From Flavobacterium sp. W4I14 (lineage in GTDB: Bacteria; Bacteroidota; Bacteroidia; Sphingobacteriales; Sphingobacteriaceae), in the NCBI GenBank assembly GCA_030817875.1, contig JAUSZU010000001.1, forward strand, positions 5,208,001-5,272,000: a stretch of DNA of 64,000 nt, in the 5' to 3' direction. Shown one piece after another: positions 16,964 to 25,105 of the stretch. Below the pieces are notes generated by a model, which searched no databases, had not been told where the DNA came from, and worked only from the letters and a program-made list of their open reading frames with translations. How positions within the stretch are numbered: position 1 is the stretch's first letter; the number at the start of each line of letters is the position of its first letter. Both the position numbers and the translations under genes were made by a program.

Positions 16964-18604
16964 TTATTTTAATGCTTGTACACGGAACCAGTCGTATTCG
17001 GCAATTCCTGAATCATTTGTTTGGGTATCTCTGGTGGCAAATATCCCCATTTTTGCGCCGATCCATTGGCCTGCGGTGGCCTGGAACTCATCTCCAACAT
17101 CCGTAAAACGGGTACCATCTTCACTGTAACTAAACTGGCATTTTGCACCAATAGTAACTTTAACCCTGAAATATACCGAACCCGATTTTAGCTTGGTAAT
17201 TTCCTTTTCATTTTCGGTTTTTCCCTTGTCGGCACTTTGGCAAACACCATACATCAGGTACAACCCGTCTTTTTTGCTTTTGATGCTAATCTGTGCATAA
17301 CTTCTTCCCATTACCAACAAACCCGTTTTTTCGTTTTCCAATTTTGGGTTAGGTTTAAACAAGAGTTTTGTTGTTATCATAAATTCATCAGCAGGAAATT
17401 TCTGCATCAACAGGTTCGGAACATCCCAAAGGTTTTTGGCATCGTCAGGAATTTTCGAAGTGTATAACTTTAATAAACCCTGGCCTGCATCAGTAAATAG
17501 CCAGGTTGGTTGCGGATTGGCCTGCCATTGCCATTGTAAGCCCAGTTTTGGCGTGGTAAATTCATCGCTTTCTTCAGGTGTTTCTACCGGATATGTTTTG
17601 CCCACATTTGGTTTTTTATAGGTGATAACCGGTTCGCCTTTACCGTCGCCATCTGCATCAAGCCCAATAACAGGCCAGTTATTGATCCATTTCATCGGCT
17701 GCAGGTGCACCACGCGACCATAAGCATCTTTATCCTGAAAATGAAGAAACCAATCTTCGCCTGTTTGCGTATTTACCCAGGCGCCCTGATGAGGGCCATT
17801 TACAGAAGATTTCCCTTGATCCATGGCTACTTTCCTTTCATACGGGCCGTATATATTTTTACTTCTCAAAATTAATTGCCAGCCTGTAGAAACGCCCCCT
17901 GCTGGTGCGAACAAATAATAATAGCCGTTGCGTTTATAAACTTTTGGCCCCTCAATGGTTGGGTCGAGTTCGTGGCCATCGTATACAATTCTGCCGGTTT
18001 CTGTAGCTGCAGATCCGTCGCTGCTTAATGGAATAATGGCCAAAACACTTTTTATGCCCGCACGGCTGCCTGCGTAGGCGTAAGCGAGGTAGGCCCTGCC
18101 ATCCTCATCCCAAAACGGGCAAGGATCAATTAATCCTTTACCTGCGGCAACCAATTTTGGTGCAGACCAGGCTCCTGTTATGGTTTTAGCTTTGGTTAAG
18201 TAAATGCCAAAGTCAGGATCAGGATAATAAATATAAAATTCGCCATTGCGGTAGCGGATAGAAGGTGCCCAAACACCATTGCCATGCTGGGTTTTTTCGA
18301 AATGCTCAAATGGAGGCTGGCGTTTTAAGGCATGGCCGATTATTTTCCAATTGACCAAATCTCTCGAATGCAGGATCGGCAAGCCCGGGATGGCATCAAA
18401 ACTGGAGGCGATCATATAAAAATCATCTCCCACCCGGATAGCGTCAGGGTCAGAATAATCGGCGTTGATAACCGGATTTTTATAGGTTCCGTTACCTTGG
18501 TCGGAAACCCAAACTTTAGATATGTACCCATTTTTTGGAGCGGGTTGGGCAAAGGTATGTGTGCTAAAACTTAAAACAAGGATTAAACTAAGTAGATATT
18601 TCAT
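16964..18604 (-). CDS. Glycoside hydrolase family 43 (arabinosidase/xylosidase type)
   Basis: A 546-residue exported enzyme (signal MKYLLSLILVLSFSTHTFAQ). The five-blade propeller domain is about 35-330, with catalytic base candidate Asp52 in YSDPDAIRVGDDFYM, modulator Asp160 in GLIDPCPFWDEDG, and acid Glu218 in TIEGPKVYKRNGYYY. A beta-sandwich C-terminal domain (about 350-546) fits the GH43 accessory concanavalin-like module. In this locus it probably trims arabinose, xylose or galactose side chains from pectin. It is the first gene of a two-gene operon with the acetylesterase. Exact linkage cannot be read. Confidence 0.9.
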   Translation of the reverse strand: MKYLLSLILVLSFSTHTFAQPAPKNGYISKVWVSDQGNGTYKNPVINADYSDPDAIRVGDDFYMIASSFDAIPGLPILHSRDLVNWKIIGHALKRQPPFEHFEKTQHGNGVWAPSIRYRNGEFYIYYPDPDFGIYLTKAKTITGAWSAPKLVAAGKGLIDPCPFWDEDGRAYLAYAYAGSRAGIKSVLAIIPLSSDGSAATETGRIVYDGHELDPTIEGPKVYKRNGYYYLFAPAGGVSTGWQLILRSKNIYGPYERKVAMDQGKSSVNGPHQGAWVNTQTGEDWFLHFQDKDAYGRVVHLQPMKWINNWPVIGLDADGDGKGEPVITYKKPNVGKTYPVETPEESDEFTTPKLGLQWQWQANPQPTWLFTDAGQGLLKLYTSKIPDDAKNLWDVPNLLMQKFPADEFMITTKLLFKPNPKLENEKTGLLVMGRSYAQISIKSKKDGLYLMYGVCQSADKGKTENEKEITKLKSGSVYFRVKVTIGAKCQFSYSEDGTRFTDVGDEFQATAGQWIGAKMGIFATRDTQTNDSGIAEYDWFRVQALK

Positions 18605-18651
18605 TATACAATGATGTTTTTAATATTTGGTCAGTTATTTATTTAGCGTTA

Positions 18652-18677
18652 CGTCATTCCCGCGCAGGCGGGAATCT
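18652..18677. repeat. Family B hairpin (CGTCATTCCCGC type), single arm
   Basis: ATTCCCGC pairs with GCGGGAAT around a 4-nt loop, with CGTC before and CT after it. It is a single REP-like arm. A double version is at 58964-59033. Confidence 0.7.
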
Positions 18678-18727
18678 TAATGCGGCTTGTGATTGGAGGC
18701 TGTATCATATTGTAATTCATTTCGAAT

Positions 18728-18799
18728 TTGTCACGTTGAGCCTGTCGAACGCCTTGTAAGGCATTTAATGCAGGTCCTTCGACAAGCTCAGGATGGCAA
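18728..18799. repeat. Family C inverted element (GAGCYTGTCGAA type)
   Basis: Ends TTGTCACGTTGAGCCTGTCG (18728-18747, then AA) and the inverse ending at 18799 match at 17 of 22 positions. GCCTTGTAAGGC forms a small hairpin inside. This kind of GTCGAA/TTCGAC repeat is widespread in bacterial intergenic DNA. Confidence 0.65.
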
Positions 18800-18890
18800 T
18801 GTTATATTTATGATGCAGACGCATGTATTTTATCAAATTAGCCTACTAACAAGGTTAAGTCTTTTTTTATTTTTAGGCAAGTTGTTATTG

Positions 18891-18917
18891 TGCAATCGTT
18901 CCCGACATCGTTTGCAA
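18891..18917. promoter_or_regulatory. Pair of LacI-type operator candidates before pectinesterase 1
   Basis: TGCAATCGTTCCC (18891-18903) on the plus strand and TGCAAACGATGTC on the minus strand (18905-18917) face each other. Each has the TGCAA half with a central CG usual for LacI-family operators. The pair is 138 nt before the pectinesterase start and 287 nt from the divergent GH43 gene. The same motif occurs at lacI, susC and GH28. Confidence 0.6.
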
Positions 18918-19054
18918 TGTTTAATCTTGAAAAAACTTCTTTCTGATGAATATTAATGGTTAAAATTGTTCATCATATATTTTAAAAACACGGCTGCGTT
19001 ACAAAGTTTATACTTTTACGTGGCCGATTTTAATTTAAGCCTAACCAAATTGAT

Positions 19055-20011
19055 ATGAAAGCAATCATCCTATTTTTTCTGATAACCGTTTCATCAACAG
19101 TTTATGCCCTAGATGTTAAGCCCGATTTTGTGGTAGCTGCCGATGGAAGTGGAAACTTTAAAACGGTACAGGAAGCGATACATGCTGTGCCCGATTTCAG
19201 GAACAAAACAACCATAATTTTTATCAAAAAAGGTATTTACAAAGAAAAGCTAATCTTGGCGGCCTCTAAAAAGAATGTGAAATTTATTGGGGAGAGCCTA
19301 AACGAAACCATATTAACTTATGATGACTATGCCCAGAAGAAGAATGCTTTTGGCGAAGAAAAAGGCACTTCAGGTTCCTCCAGCTTTTATATTTATGGCG
19401 AAGGCTTTTCTGCAGAAAATATCACCTTCGAAAATTCATCAGGTCCGGTGGGGCAAGCCGTTGCGGTTTGGGCAGGCGGTGATAAATTAATTTTTAACAA
19501 CTGCAGGTTTTTAGGTTTTCAGGATACACTTTATACCTATGGTGGCAATAACCGCCAATATTATAAAAACTGTTACATCGAAGGAACGGTTGATTTTATT
19601 TTCGGAGCTTCTACGGCCTGGTTCGAAAGCTGCACCATTTTCTGCAAAAAGGCGGGTTATGTCACCGCGGCATCAACTGCTGATACTACAAAATTTGGTT
19701 ATGTATTTAACAAATGCAAAATCAAAGGAGATGCACCAGCCAATAGCTTTTATTTGGGTCGCCCATGGAGGCCTTACGCAAAAGTTGCTTACCTCAACTG
19801 CGAACTGCCTGATTTTATCCGCCCTGAGGGTTGGAACAACTGGGGTAAAGCGAGCAACGAGAAAACGGCCTATTACGCTGAATATAAAAGCACCGGAAAA
19901 GGGGCCGATCCAAAAAGCAGGGCAAATTGGTCGCATCAATTAACAGACGAAGCGTATAAAAGTTACATTTTGGAAAACGTTTTCCGTGGGTGGAATCCCG
20001 GGATGAAATAA
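19055..20011 (+). CDS. Pectinesterase, CE8
   Basis: A 318-residue exported enzyme (signal about 1-19). The right-handed beta-helix holds all CE8 blocks: GQAVA (133-137), QDT with Asp157 in GFQDTLY, VDFIFG with Asp180, and LGRPW with Arg236. The two Asp and the Arg are the catalytic set, so it should de-methylate homogalacturonan, preparing it for PL10 and GH28. It leads the forward arm of the locus, followed by GH28 after 159 nt that contain another operator candidate. A second CE8 is at 35852-36880. Confidence 0.95.
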   Translation: MKAIILFFLITVSSTVYALDVKPDFVVAADGSGNFKTVQEAIHAVPDFRNKTTIIFIKKGIYKEKLILAASKKNVKFIGESLNETILTYDDYAQKKNAFGEEKGTSGSSSFYIYGEGFSAENITFENSSGPVGQAVAVWAGGDKLIFNNCRFLGFQDTLYTYGGNNRQYYKNCYIEGTVDFIFGASTAWFESCTIFCKKAGYVTAASTADTTKFGYVFNKCKIKGDAPANSFYLGRPWRPYAKVAYLNCELPDFIRPEGWNNWGKASNEKTAYYAEYKSTGKGADPKSRANWSHQLTDEAYKSYILENVFRGWNPGMK

Positions 20012-20065
20012 GTTGGTTAAATAATTGATATACAAGCGTTAATCAACTGTTTGATTGCGATTTTT

Positions 20066-20091
20066 TGCATCGTTTTCCGGTAACGATTGCA
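20066..20091. promoter_or_regulatory. LacI-type operator candidates before GH28
   Basis: TGCATCGTTTTCC (20066-20078) and, on the minus strand, TGCAATCGTTACC (20079-20091) abut head to tail. The second differs from the pectinesterase-1 site TGCAATCGTTCCC by one base. They lie 79 nt before the GH28 start. Confidence 0.58.
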
Positions 20092-20170
20092 TAGATTTCT
20101 CTTCTATTTTAGGTGCAAACAACGTACACTTGTTATTACAATAACCAAGTATAATTTAACAGCACAAATA

Positions 20171-21844
20171 ATGAAACATATTTCTGGTGGTTTATGCCGT
20201 ATTAAAGTAGCGCTGGCATGCTTAATTTTATCTTCTGCAAGTGCTGCCATAGCGCAACAACAGCAAAGCCTACCCGTTATTCAGCAGGTTAAATTTAAAA
20301 AAGATACCACTAGCATTATCAGCTTTGGAGCAAAGGGCGATGGGATTACCTTAAATACGCAGAGCATCAATAAAACCATAGCCAGTGTAAGCCAAAAAGG
20401 TGGTGGTGTGGTTTTAATTCCATCAGGCTTGTGGTTAACTGGTCCTATTGAGTTAAAAAGTAATGTAAACCTACACCTTAAACGCGATGCAATCCTTCAG
20501 TTTACCGACGACTTTAATCAATACAAACTGGTACAGGGAAATTGGGAAGGTCAACCAGCGTGGAGAAACCAGAGTCCGATTTCGGGTGTTAACCTCGAAA
20601 ATATAGCGATTACCGGAACCGGGATTATCGACGGGAACGGTGGTGCCTGGCGTATGGTTAAAAAAGATAAATTGACCGAAACACAGTGGAAAACCCTGGT
20701 GGCCTCTGGTGGCGTAGTGAGGGCTGATGGAAAAATGTGGTATCCATCTGAGAAAACCGTTAAAGGTTCGAATACTAAAAATGCCGGCGTAATTGAGGCT
20801 GGCAAAACAGCAGCCGATTATGAAGATATCAAAGATTTCCTTCGCCCGAATCTGTTGGTTTTAACGGGTTGTAAAAAAATTCTTTTAGAGGGTGTTACCT
20901 TTCAAAATTCACCAGCATGGAATTTACACCCTTTGCTTTGTGAAGATTTGACCTTAAGAAACCTACAGGTAAAAAACCCCTGGTTTGCACAGAATGGTGA
21001 CGGAGTTGACGTAGAATCGTGCAAAAATGTACTGATTGAAGGCAGCACTTTCGATGTGGGTGATGATGGGATCTGTATTAAATCGGGAAGAGATGAAGCA
21101 GGCCGCAAACGTGGCGTACCTACAGAAAATGTAATTGTTCGGAATAATGTGGTTTACCATGCCCATGGGGGTTTTGTAATCGGAAGCGAGATGAGCGGTG
21201 GTGCGAAAAATATCTGGGTGTACGACTGTTCTTTTATCGGTACCGACATTGGTCTTCGTTTTAAAACTACCCGCGGCCGAGGCGGCGTTGTAGAAAATAT
21301 TTATATCAACAACATCAACATGATCGATATTCCGGGTGAAGCGATTCTGTTTGATATGTATTATGCTGCGGTTGATCCGGTTCCTTTGGCAGGAGAAAAA
21401 CGCGAAGCCATTAAAACGGTAACGGTTCCGGTAACCGAAGCTACCCCTCAGTTCAGAAACTTTTACATTAAAAACGTGGTAGCCAATGGCGCTGAGAAAG
21501 CCATATTTTTCAGGGGATTGCCAGAGATGAACATCAAAGATATCCACCTGGAAAACGTAACCATAAAAGCGAAGAAAGGCATTGAAATTATTGAAGCCGC
21601 TGGCATTTTCCTTAAAAACATAAACGTAATTACAGCAGACACCAGTCCGGTTGTAATGATCCAGAACAGTTCGAACATCAATATCAGTAACTTAAAATAC
21701 CCTGATAACAGCAAGGTTTTGTTTGACGTGTCGGGAGAAAAAACAAAAGCTGTAAAAATTAGTGGAACAGATGTTTCTAAAGCAAAAATAGCTTCACTTT
21801 TAGGTATAGAGGTAGATAAAAAAGCACTGGAAATTTCAAAATAA
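20171..21844 (+). CDS. Polygalacturonase-type glycoside hydrolase, GH28
   Basis: I start at ATG 20171 (MKHISGGLCRIKVALACLIL), which gives a signal peptide ending near AIAQ; upstream sequence from 20087 is the operator region. The 557-residue protein carries the GH28 motifs in order: NGDGVD (275-280), DD (298-299) in GDDGICIKSG, H332 in HAHGGFVIGSE, and RFK (363-365). These are the catalytic aspartates and substrate-binding residues. It hydrolyses galacturonan; the size and internal insertions fit exo- or rhamnogalacturonan-type enzymes of Bacteroidota. GH105 follows after 5 nt. Confidence 0.93.
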   Translation: MKHISGGLCRIKVALACLILSSASAAIAQQQQSLPVIQQVKFKKDTTSIISFGAKGDGITLNTQSINKTIASVSQKGGGVVLIPSGLWLTGPIELKSNVNLHLKRDAILQFTDDFNQYKLVQGNWEGQPAWRNQSPISGVNLENIAITGTGIIDGNGGAWRMVKKDKLTETQWKTLVASGGVVRADGKMWYPSEKTVKGSNTKNAGVIEAGKTAADYEDIKDFLRPNLLVLTGCKKILLEGVTFQNSPAWNLHPLLCEDLTLRNLQVKNPWFAQNGDGVDVESCKNVLIEGSTFDVGDDGICIKSGRDEAGRKRGVPTENVIVRNNVVYHAHGGFVIGSEMSGGAKNIWVYDCSFIGTDIGLRFKTTRGRGGVVENIYINNINMIDIPGEAILFDMYYAAVDPVPLAGEKREAIKTVTVPVTEATPQFRNFYIKNVVANGAEKAIFFRGLPEMNIKDIHLENVTIKAKKGIEIIEAAGIFLKNINVITADTSPVVMIQNSSNINISNLKYPDNSKVLFDVSGEKTKAVKISGTDVSKAKIASLLGIEVDKKALEISK

Positions 21845-21849
21845 CGAAC

Positions 21850-23781
21850 ATGAAGAGATCAATTCTATATACAGCAGCTGCGCTCATCGGTTTTTCTATT
21901 TTAACACAAAGTGGATTTGCCCAAAAGAAATTGTCAGAACAGTTAACCTTAACAGCAATGGAAAAACTGTTTCAGGATACTACACTGTTAAAAGGTGCCA
22001 AAGGCCCTAAATGGACCTACGACATGGGCGTGGTACTGGAAGGTGCTGCAACGGTTTGGCGGAATACCGGCGATGGAAAATATTTCAAGTACATCCAAAG
22101 CTCAATGGATGCCTATTTGGATAAGGAAGGAAATATCAATACGTATAAACCTGATGATTTTAATATCGACAACATTAAAAATGGCCGTTCGTTATTATTG
22201 TTATATAAGGTTACCGGACAACAAAAATACCTGTTAGCAGCAACTAAATTATACGATCAACTGCAAAAACAACCGCGTACCCAGGAAGGTGGCTTTTGGC
22301 ACAAGAAAATTTATCCCAATCAAATGTGGTTGGATGGTTTGTATATGGGCGAACCGTTTTACGCGGAGTACGCCAAACTGATGAAAAAAGATGCCGCTTT
22401 CGACGATATTGCCAAGCAGTTTATCCTGATGGAGAAAAATGCCCGCGATGCTAAAACAGGCTTACTTTATCATGGATACGATGAAAGCAGAGCGGAGCAA
22501 TGGGCCGATAAAAAAACGGGCCGTTCAGCAAATTTCTGGGGCAGGGCGATGGGTTGGTACATTATGGCTTTGGTAGATGTGCTGGATAATTTTCCGGCCA
22601 ATCATCCACAACGGAAAGAATTGATCGCCATTTTAAGCCGTACGGCAACCGCTGCAGTAAAATACCAGGATCCAAAATCAGGTGTTTGGTTCGATATTTT
22701 AGATATGCCGGACAGAAAAGGAAATTACCTCGAAAGCTCCGCGTCGAGCATGTTTGTATATGGATTAGCCAAAGGTGTACGTAAAGGTTGGTTGGCACCA
22801 TCATTTATGACCGCTGCAAATAAAGGTTACGCAGGCTTAAAGAAAGAATTTGTTGAACAAGCCGGAGCAGAAAGAATTAATTTGACCAAAACCGTTTCGG
22901 TATCGGGATTGGGCGGAAAACCTAAATACCGCGATGGAAGTTTCGACTATTATATCAGCGAAAAAGTAATTACTAACGATCCGAAAGGTGTAGGGGCATT
23001 TATTTGCGCCGCTTCAGAAATGGAAATTGCCGCGCTCCCTAAAACAGGTAAAGGTTTAACCGTTACGGTTGATAATTTCTTCAATAACGAGTATATGACC
23101 GGCCCAACCGGAGATAAAATCCCCTTTCATTACGTATGGGAAGAGGATGATAACAACGGGTTTTCATTATTCGGTAAAGTCTTTAATGATGCAGGCGTTA
23201 AAACCGCTACTCTTAAAACTGCACCAACAACAGCAAACTTGAAAGGAAGTAACATTTACATTATTGTAGATCCTGATACGGAAAAAGAAACTGCGGCACC
23301 AAATTTCATGAATGCGGCATATGCCAAGCAGGTTAGCGAATGGGTTAAAGCGGGTGGCGTATTGGTGCTCTTGTTAAATGATGCCGGTAATTGCGAAATT
23401 TCGAAATTCAATGTACTGCCAGAAACTTTTGGTATCCATTTTAATGAAGACAGCCGCAATAAGGTTCAAGGTTCGAACTTTGAACAAGGTGCTGTAAAAA
23501 TCCCTGACGGAAATTCAATTTTTAAAACAGCTAAAAAGGTTTACATCAAAGAAATTTCGACAATAGTAGCAAAAAGCCCCGCCGTTTCGGCCTTAACAGA
23601 TAATGGCGATGTGCTTATCGCAACAGCAAAATATGGCAAAGGAACCGTTTTCGCTGTGGGCGATCCCTGGTTTTACAACGAATATATCGATGGCAGAAAA
23701 TTGCCTGCAGATTTCGAAAACTTTAAGGCAACGAATGATCTGGTAAACTGGTTGATTAAACAGGTGCCGGGTAAAAAGTAG
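21850..23781 (+). CDS. Unsaturated uronyl hydrolase, GH105 (GH88-like), with C-terminal extension
   Basis: A 643-residue exported protein (signal about 1-25). The first 390 residues are an alpha/alpha barrel of the GH105/GH88 kind, with QMWLDGLYMGEPF (Asp162, the position of the catalytic Asp in YteR-type enzymes) and NFWGRAMGWYIMALVDVLDNFP. Residues about 400-643 form a separate domain resembling DUF4350/glutamine-amidotransferase folds (GSNIYIIVDPDTEKE, WVKAGGVLVLLLNDAGNCE, YGKGTVFAVGDPWFYNE). It should release the unsaturated residue made by pectate or rhamnogalacturonan lyases. It starts 5 nt after GH28, so they share an operon. Confidence 0.9.
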   Translation: MKRSILYTAAALIGFSILTQSGFAQKKLSEQLTLTAMEKLFQDTTLLKGAKGPKWTYDMGVVLEGAATVWRNTGDGKYFKYIQSSMDAYLDKEGNINTYKPDDFNIDNIKNGRSLLLLYKVTGQQKYLLAATKLYDQLQKQPRTQEGGFWHKKIYPNQMWLDGLYMGEPFYAEYAKLMKKDAAFDDIAKQFILMEKNARDAKTGLLYHGYDESRAEQWADKKTGRSANFWGRAMGWYIMALVDVLDNFPANHPQRKELIAILSRTATAAVKYQDPKSGVWFDILDMPDRKGNYLESSASSMFVYGLAKGVRKGWLAPSFMTAANKGYAGLKKEFVEQAGAERINLTKTVSVSGLGGKPKYRDGSFDYYISEKVITNDPKGVGAFICAASEMEIAALPKTGKGLTVTVDNFFNNEYMTGPTGDKIPFHYVWEEDDNNGFSLFGKVFNDAGVKTATLKTAPTTANLKGSNIYIIVDPDTEKETAAPNFMNAAYAKQVSEWVKAGGVLVLLLNDAGNCEISKFNVLPETFGIHFNEDSRNKVQGSNFEQGAVKIPDGNSIFKTAKKVYIKEISTIVAKSPAVSALTDNGDVLIATAKYGKGTVFAVGDPWFYNEYIDGRKLPADFENFKATNDLVNWLIKQVPGKK

Positions 23782-23801
23782 GCATACATAAATTAATGTT
23801 A

Positions 23802-23987
23802 GCCACAGAGGTACGGAAAAGGATTTAACCACAGATAAGCAGGATTAGCACAGATAAATAATATTGGCCACAAAACACAGAGACACAGAAATAGCTAATG
23901 GTCTGTGGGGACACAGACCATGGATAAAAGAGAGAAAAATACTCCGTGTTAGTCCGTGCTTCCGTGGCAAAAAATAAGATAATCAGT
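23802..23987. repeat. Family F intergenic repeat (CACAGAG type) with hairpin
   Basis: A stretch of imperfect CCACAGA, CACAGATAA, CACAGAGACACAG and CCGTGTTAGTCCGTG words. In its middle ATGGTCTGTG (23898-23907) pairs with CACAGACCAT (23912-23921). Related copies are at 28315, 46517 and 47142. It lies between GH105 and PL10. Confidence 0.65.
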
Positions 23988-24018
23988 GTTTGCACTTGCA
24001 AAAAACTAACAAACAGAA

Positions 24019-25053
24019 ATGATGAAAACAAAAATATGGTTAACCCTGATCTGTACAAGCTTAATGCTATCGTGTTATGCGCAGCAGCCTACCGATTCTA
24101 CTGCAGAAAAAATGCTTGTATATCAACTCGGCAATGGCGGTTGGCCTAAGCAGTTGGAAGATAAAAGCGTGGTTAACTATGGTGCAACCTTAACACCTGA
24201 GCTTTTGGCCAAGGTAAAAGCCACCAAAGATCTGCATGCCACATTCGATAATAAAGCCACCAGCAGAGAAGTGGTATACCTGGTTCAAGCTTATAAAAAA
24301 ACAAAGAATAAGGCCTATTTAATGGCAGCTGAAAAAGGATTGGATTATATTTTATCCGCTCAATATGCCAATGGTGGCTGGCCTCAGTATTATCCTGATA
24401 AAACTTTGTACCGTTCAGAAATTACGTATAATGATGATGCAATGATTAATGTGCTCAATATCTTACAGGATATTGTTACACAGAAAAATGACTTTGAAGT
24501 CGTAAACCCAGCATACATTAAAAAAGCAGAGAAAGCCATTGTTAAAGGGGTTGATTGTATTATTAAAACGCAAGTAAAGCAAAACGGCGTGCTAACCATC
24601 TGGGCTGCACAATACGATAAAGACTCGATGTTGCCGGCAAAAGCAAGAGCATTTGAGCCGGCTTCGTTAAGCACAAGTGAGTCGGTAGGTATCGTCCGGT
24701 TCCTAATGAGGCTTAAAAACCCATCACCAGAAGTAAAAAGTGCAGTTGCCGCAGCGGTTAAATGGTTCAATACCTATAAAATTTCAGGCTACCGTTTCGA
24801 TAGACCAAGTGATCCTAAAACCAATATTAAAACCGCGGCTTTGGTTGCAGATCATACAGCCAATACCTGGGCGCGTTTTTACGATATCGAGAAAAACACT
24901 CCGATTTTCGGTGATCGCGACAATACAATTAAAACAAAATTGGAAGAGTTAAGTCCTGAACGGCGAAACGGTTATGCCTGGTATGGTAACTGGGGACAGA
25001 AATTAATTGAAAAGGAATACCCGAAGTGGTTAAACACAAACGGAAATAAATAA
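24019..25053 (+). CDS. pelA: Pectate lyase, PL10 (PelA type)
   Basis: A 344-residue protein; the start may be 24019 or the next codon. The N-terminus (MMKTKIWLTLICTSLMLSCYAQ) is a signal, either cleaved after AQ or a non-canonical lipobox at Cys20. The body is the PL10 alpha/alpha fold: QLGNGGWPKQLE, AQYANGGWPQYYPDKTLYRSEITYNDDAMINVL, RAFEPASLSTSESVGIVRFLM and GYAWYGNWGQKLIEKEYPKW. PL10 cleaves de-esterified homogalacturonan by beta-elimination with Ca2+, giving unsaturated oligomers for GH105. It follows a family F repeat and precedes uxaB by 52 nt. Confidence 0.93.
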   Translation: MMKTKIWLTLICTSLMLSCYAQQPTDSTAEKMLVYQLGNGGWPKQLEDKSVVNYGATLTPELLAKVKATKDLHATFDNKATSREVVYLVQAYKKTKNKAYLMAAEKGLDYILSAQYANGGWPQYYPDKTLYRSEITYNDDAMINVLNILQDIVTQKNDFEVVNPAYIKKAEKAIVKGVDCIIKTQVKQNGVLTIWAAQYDKDSMLPAKARAFEPASLSTSESVGIVRFLMRLKNPSPEVKSAVAAAVKWFNTYKISGYRFDRPSDPKTNIKTAALVADHTANTWARFYDIEKNTPIFGDRDNTIKTKLEELSPERRNGYAWYGNWGQKLIEKEYPKWLNTNGNK

Positions 25054-25063
25054 TTATAAAAAT

Positions 25064-25103
25064 TGTCATTGCTAGGAATAAAGCAATGATGGAGATCGCA
25101 AGG
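25064..25103. repeat. Degenerate family A repeat before uxaB
   Basis: TGTCATTGCTAGGAATAAAG followed by CAATGATGGAGATCGCAAGG resembles the CGTCATTGCGAGGCACGAAG unit at 62025 but is mutated. Its right end supplies AAGG just before the uxaB start codon. Confidence 0.4.
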
Positions 25104-25105
25104 AT

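Larger units (their letters stand above)
18605..19054. other. Divergent regulatory region between GH43 and pectinesterase
   Basis: A 450-nt gap between divergent pectin genes. It holds a family B hairpin (18652-18677), a family C inverted element (18728-18799), and two motif copies shared with other promoters (18891-18917). The open frame 18693-18956 crosses these repeats and is not a credible gene. Confidence 0.65.

Noticed and set aside
18693..18956. An 87-residue frame in the GH43-pectinesterase gap
   Set aside because: It crosses the family C repeat and has a composition unlike the neighbouring genes.
23989..24002. TTTGCACTTGCAAA just before PL10 as another LacI operator
   Set aside because: It is a palindrome, but the halves are in the opposite order and the central CG is missing, so it does not match the shared motif.
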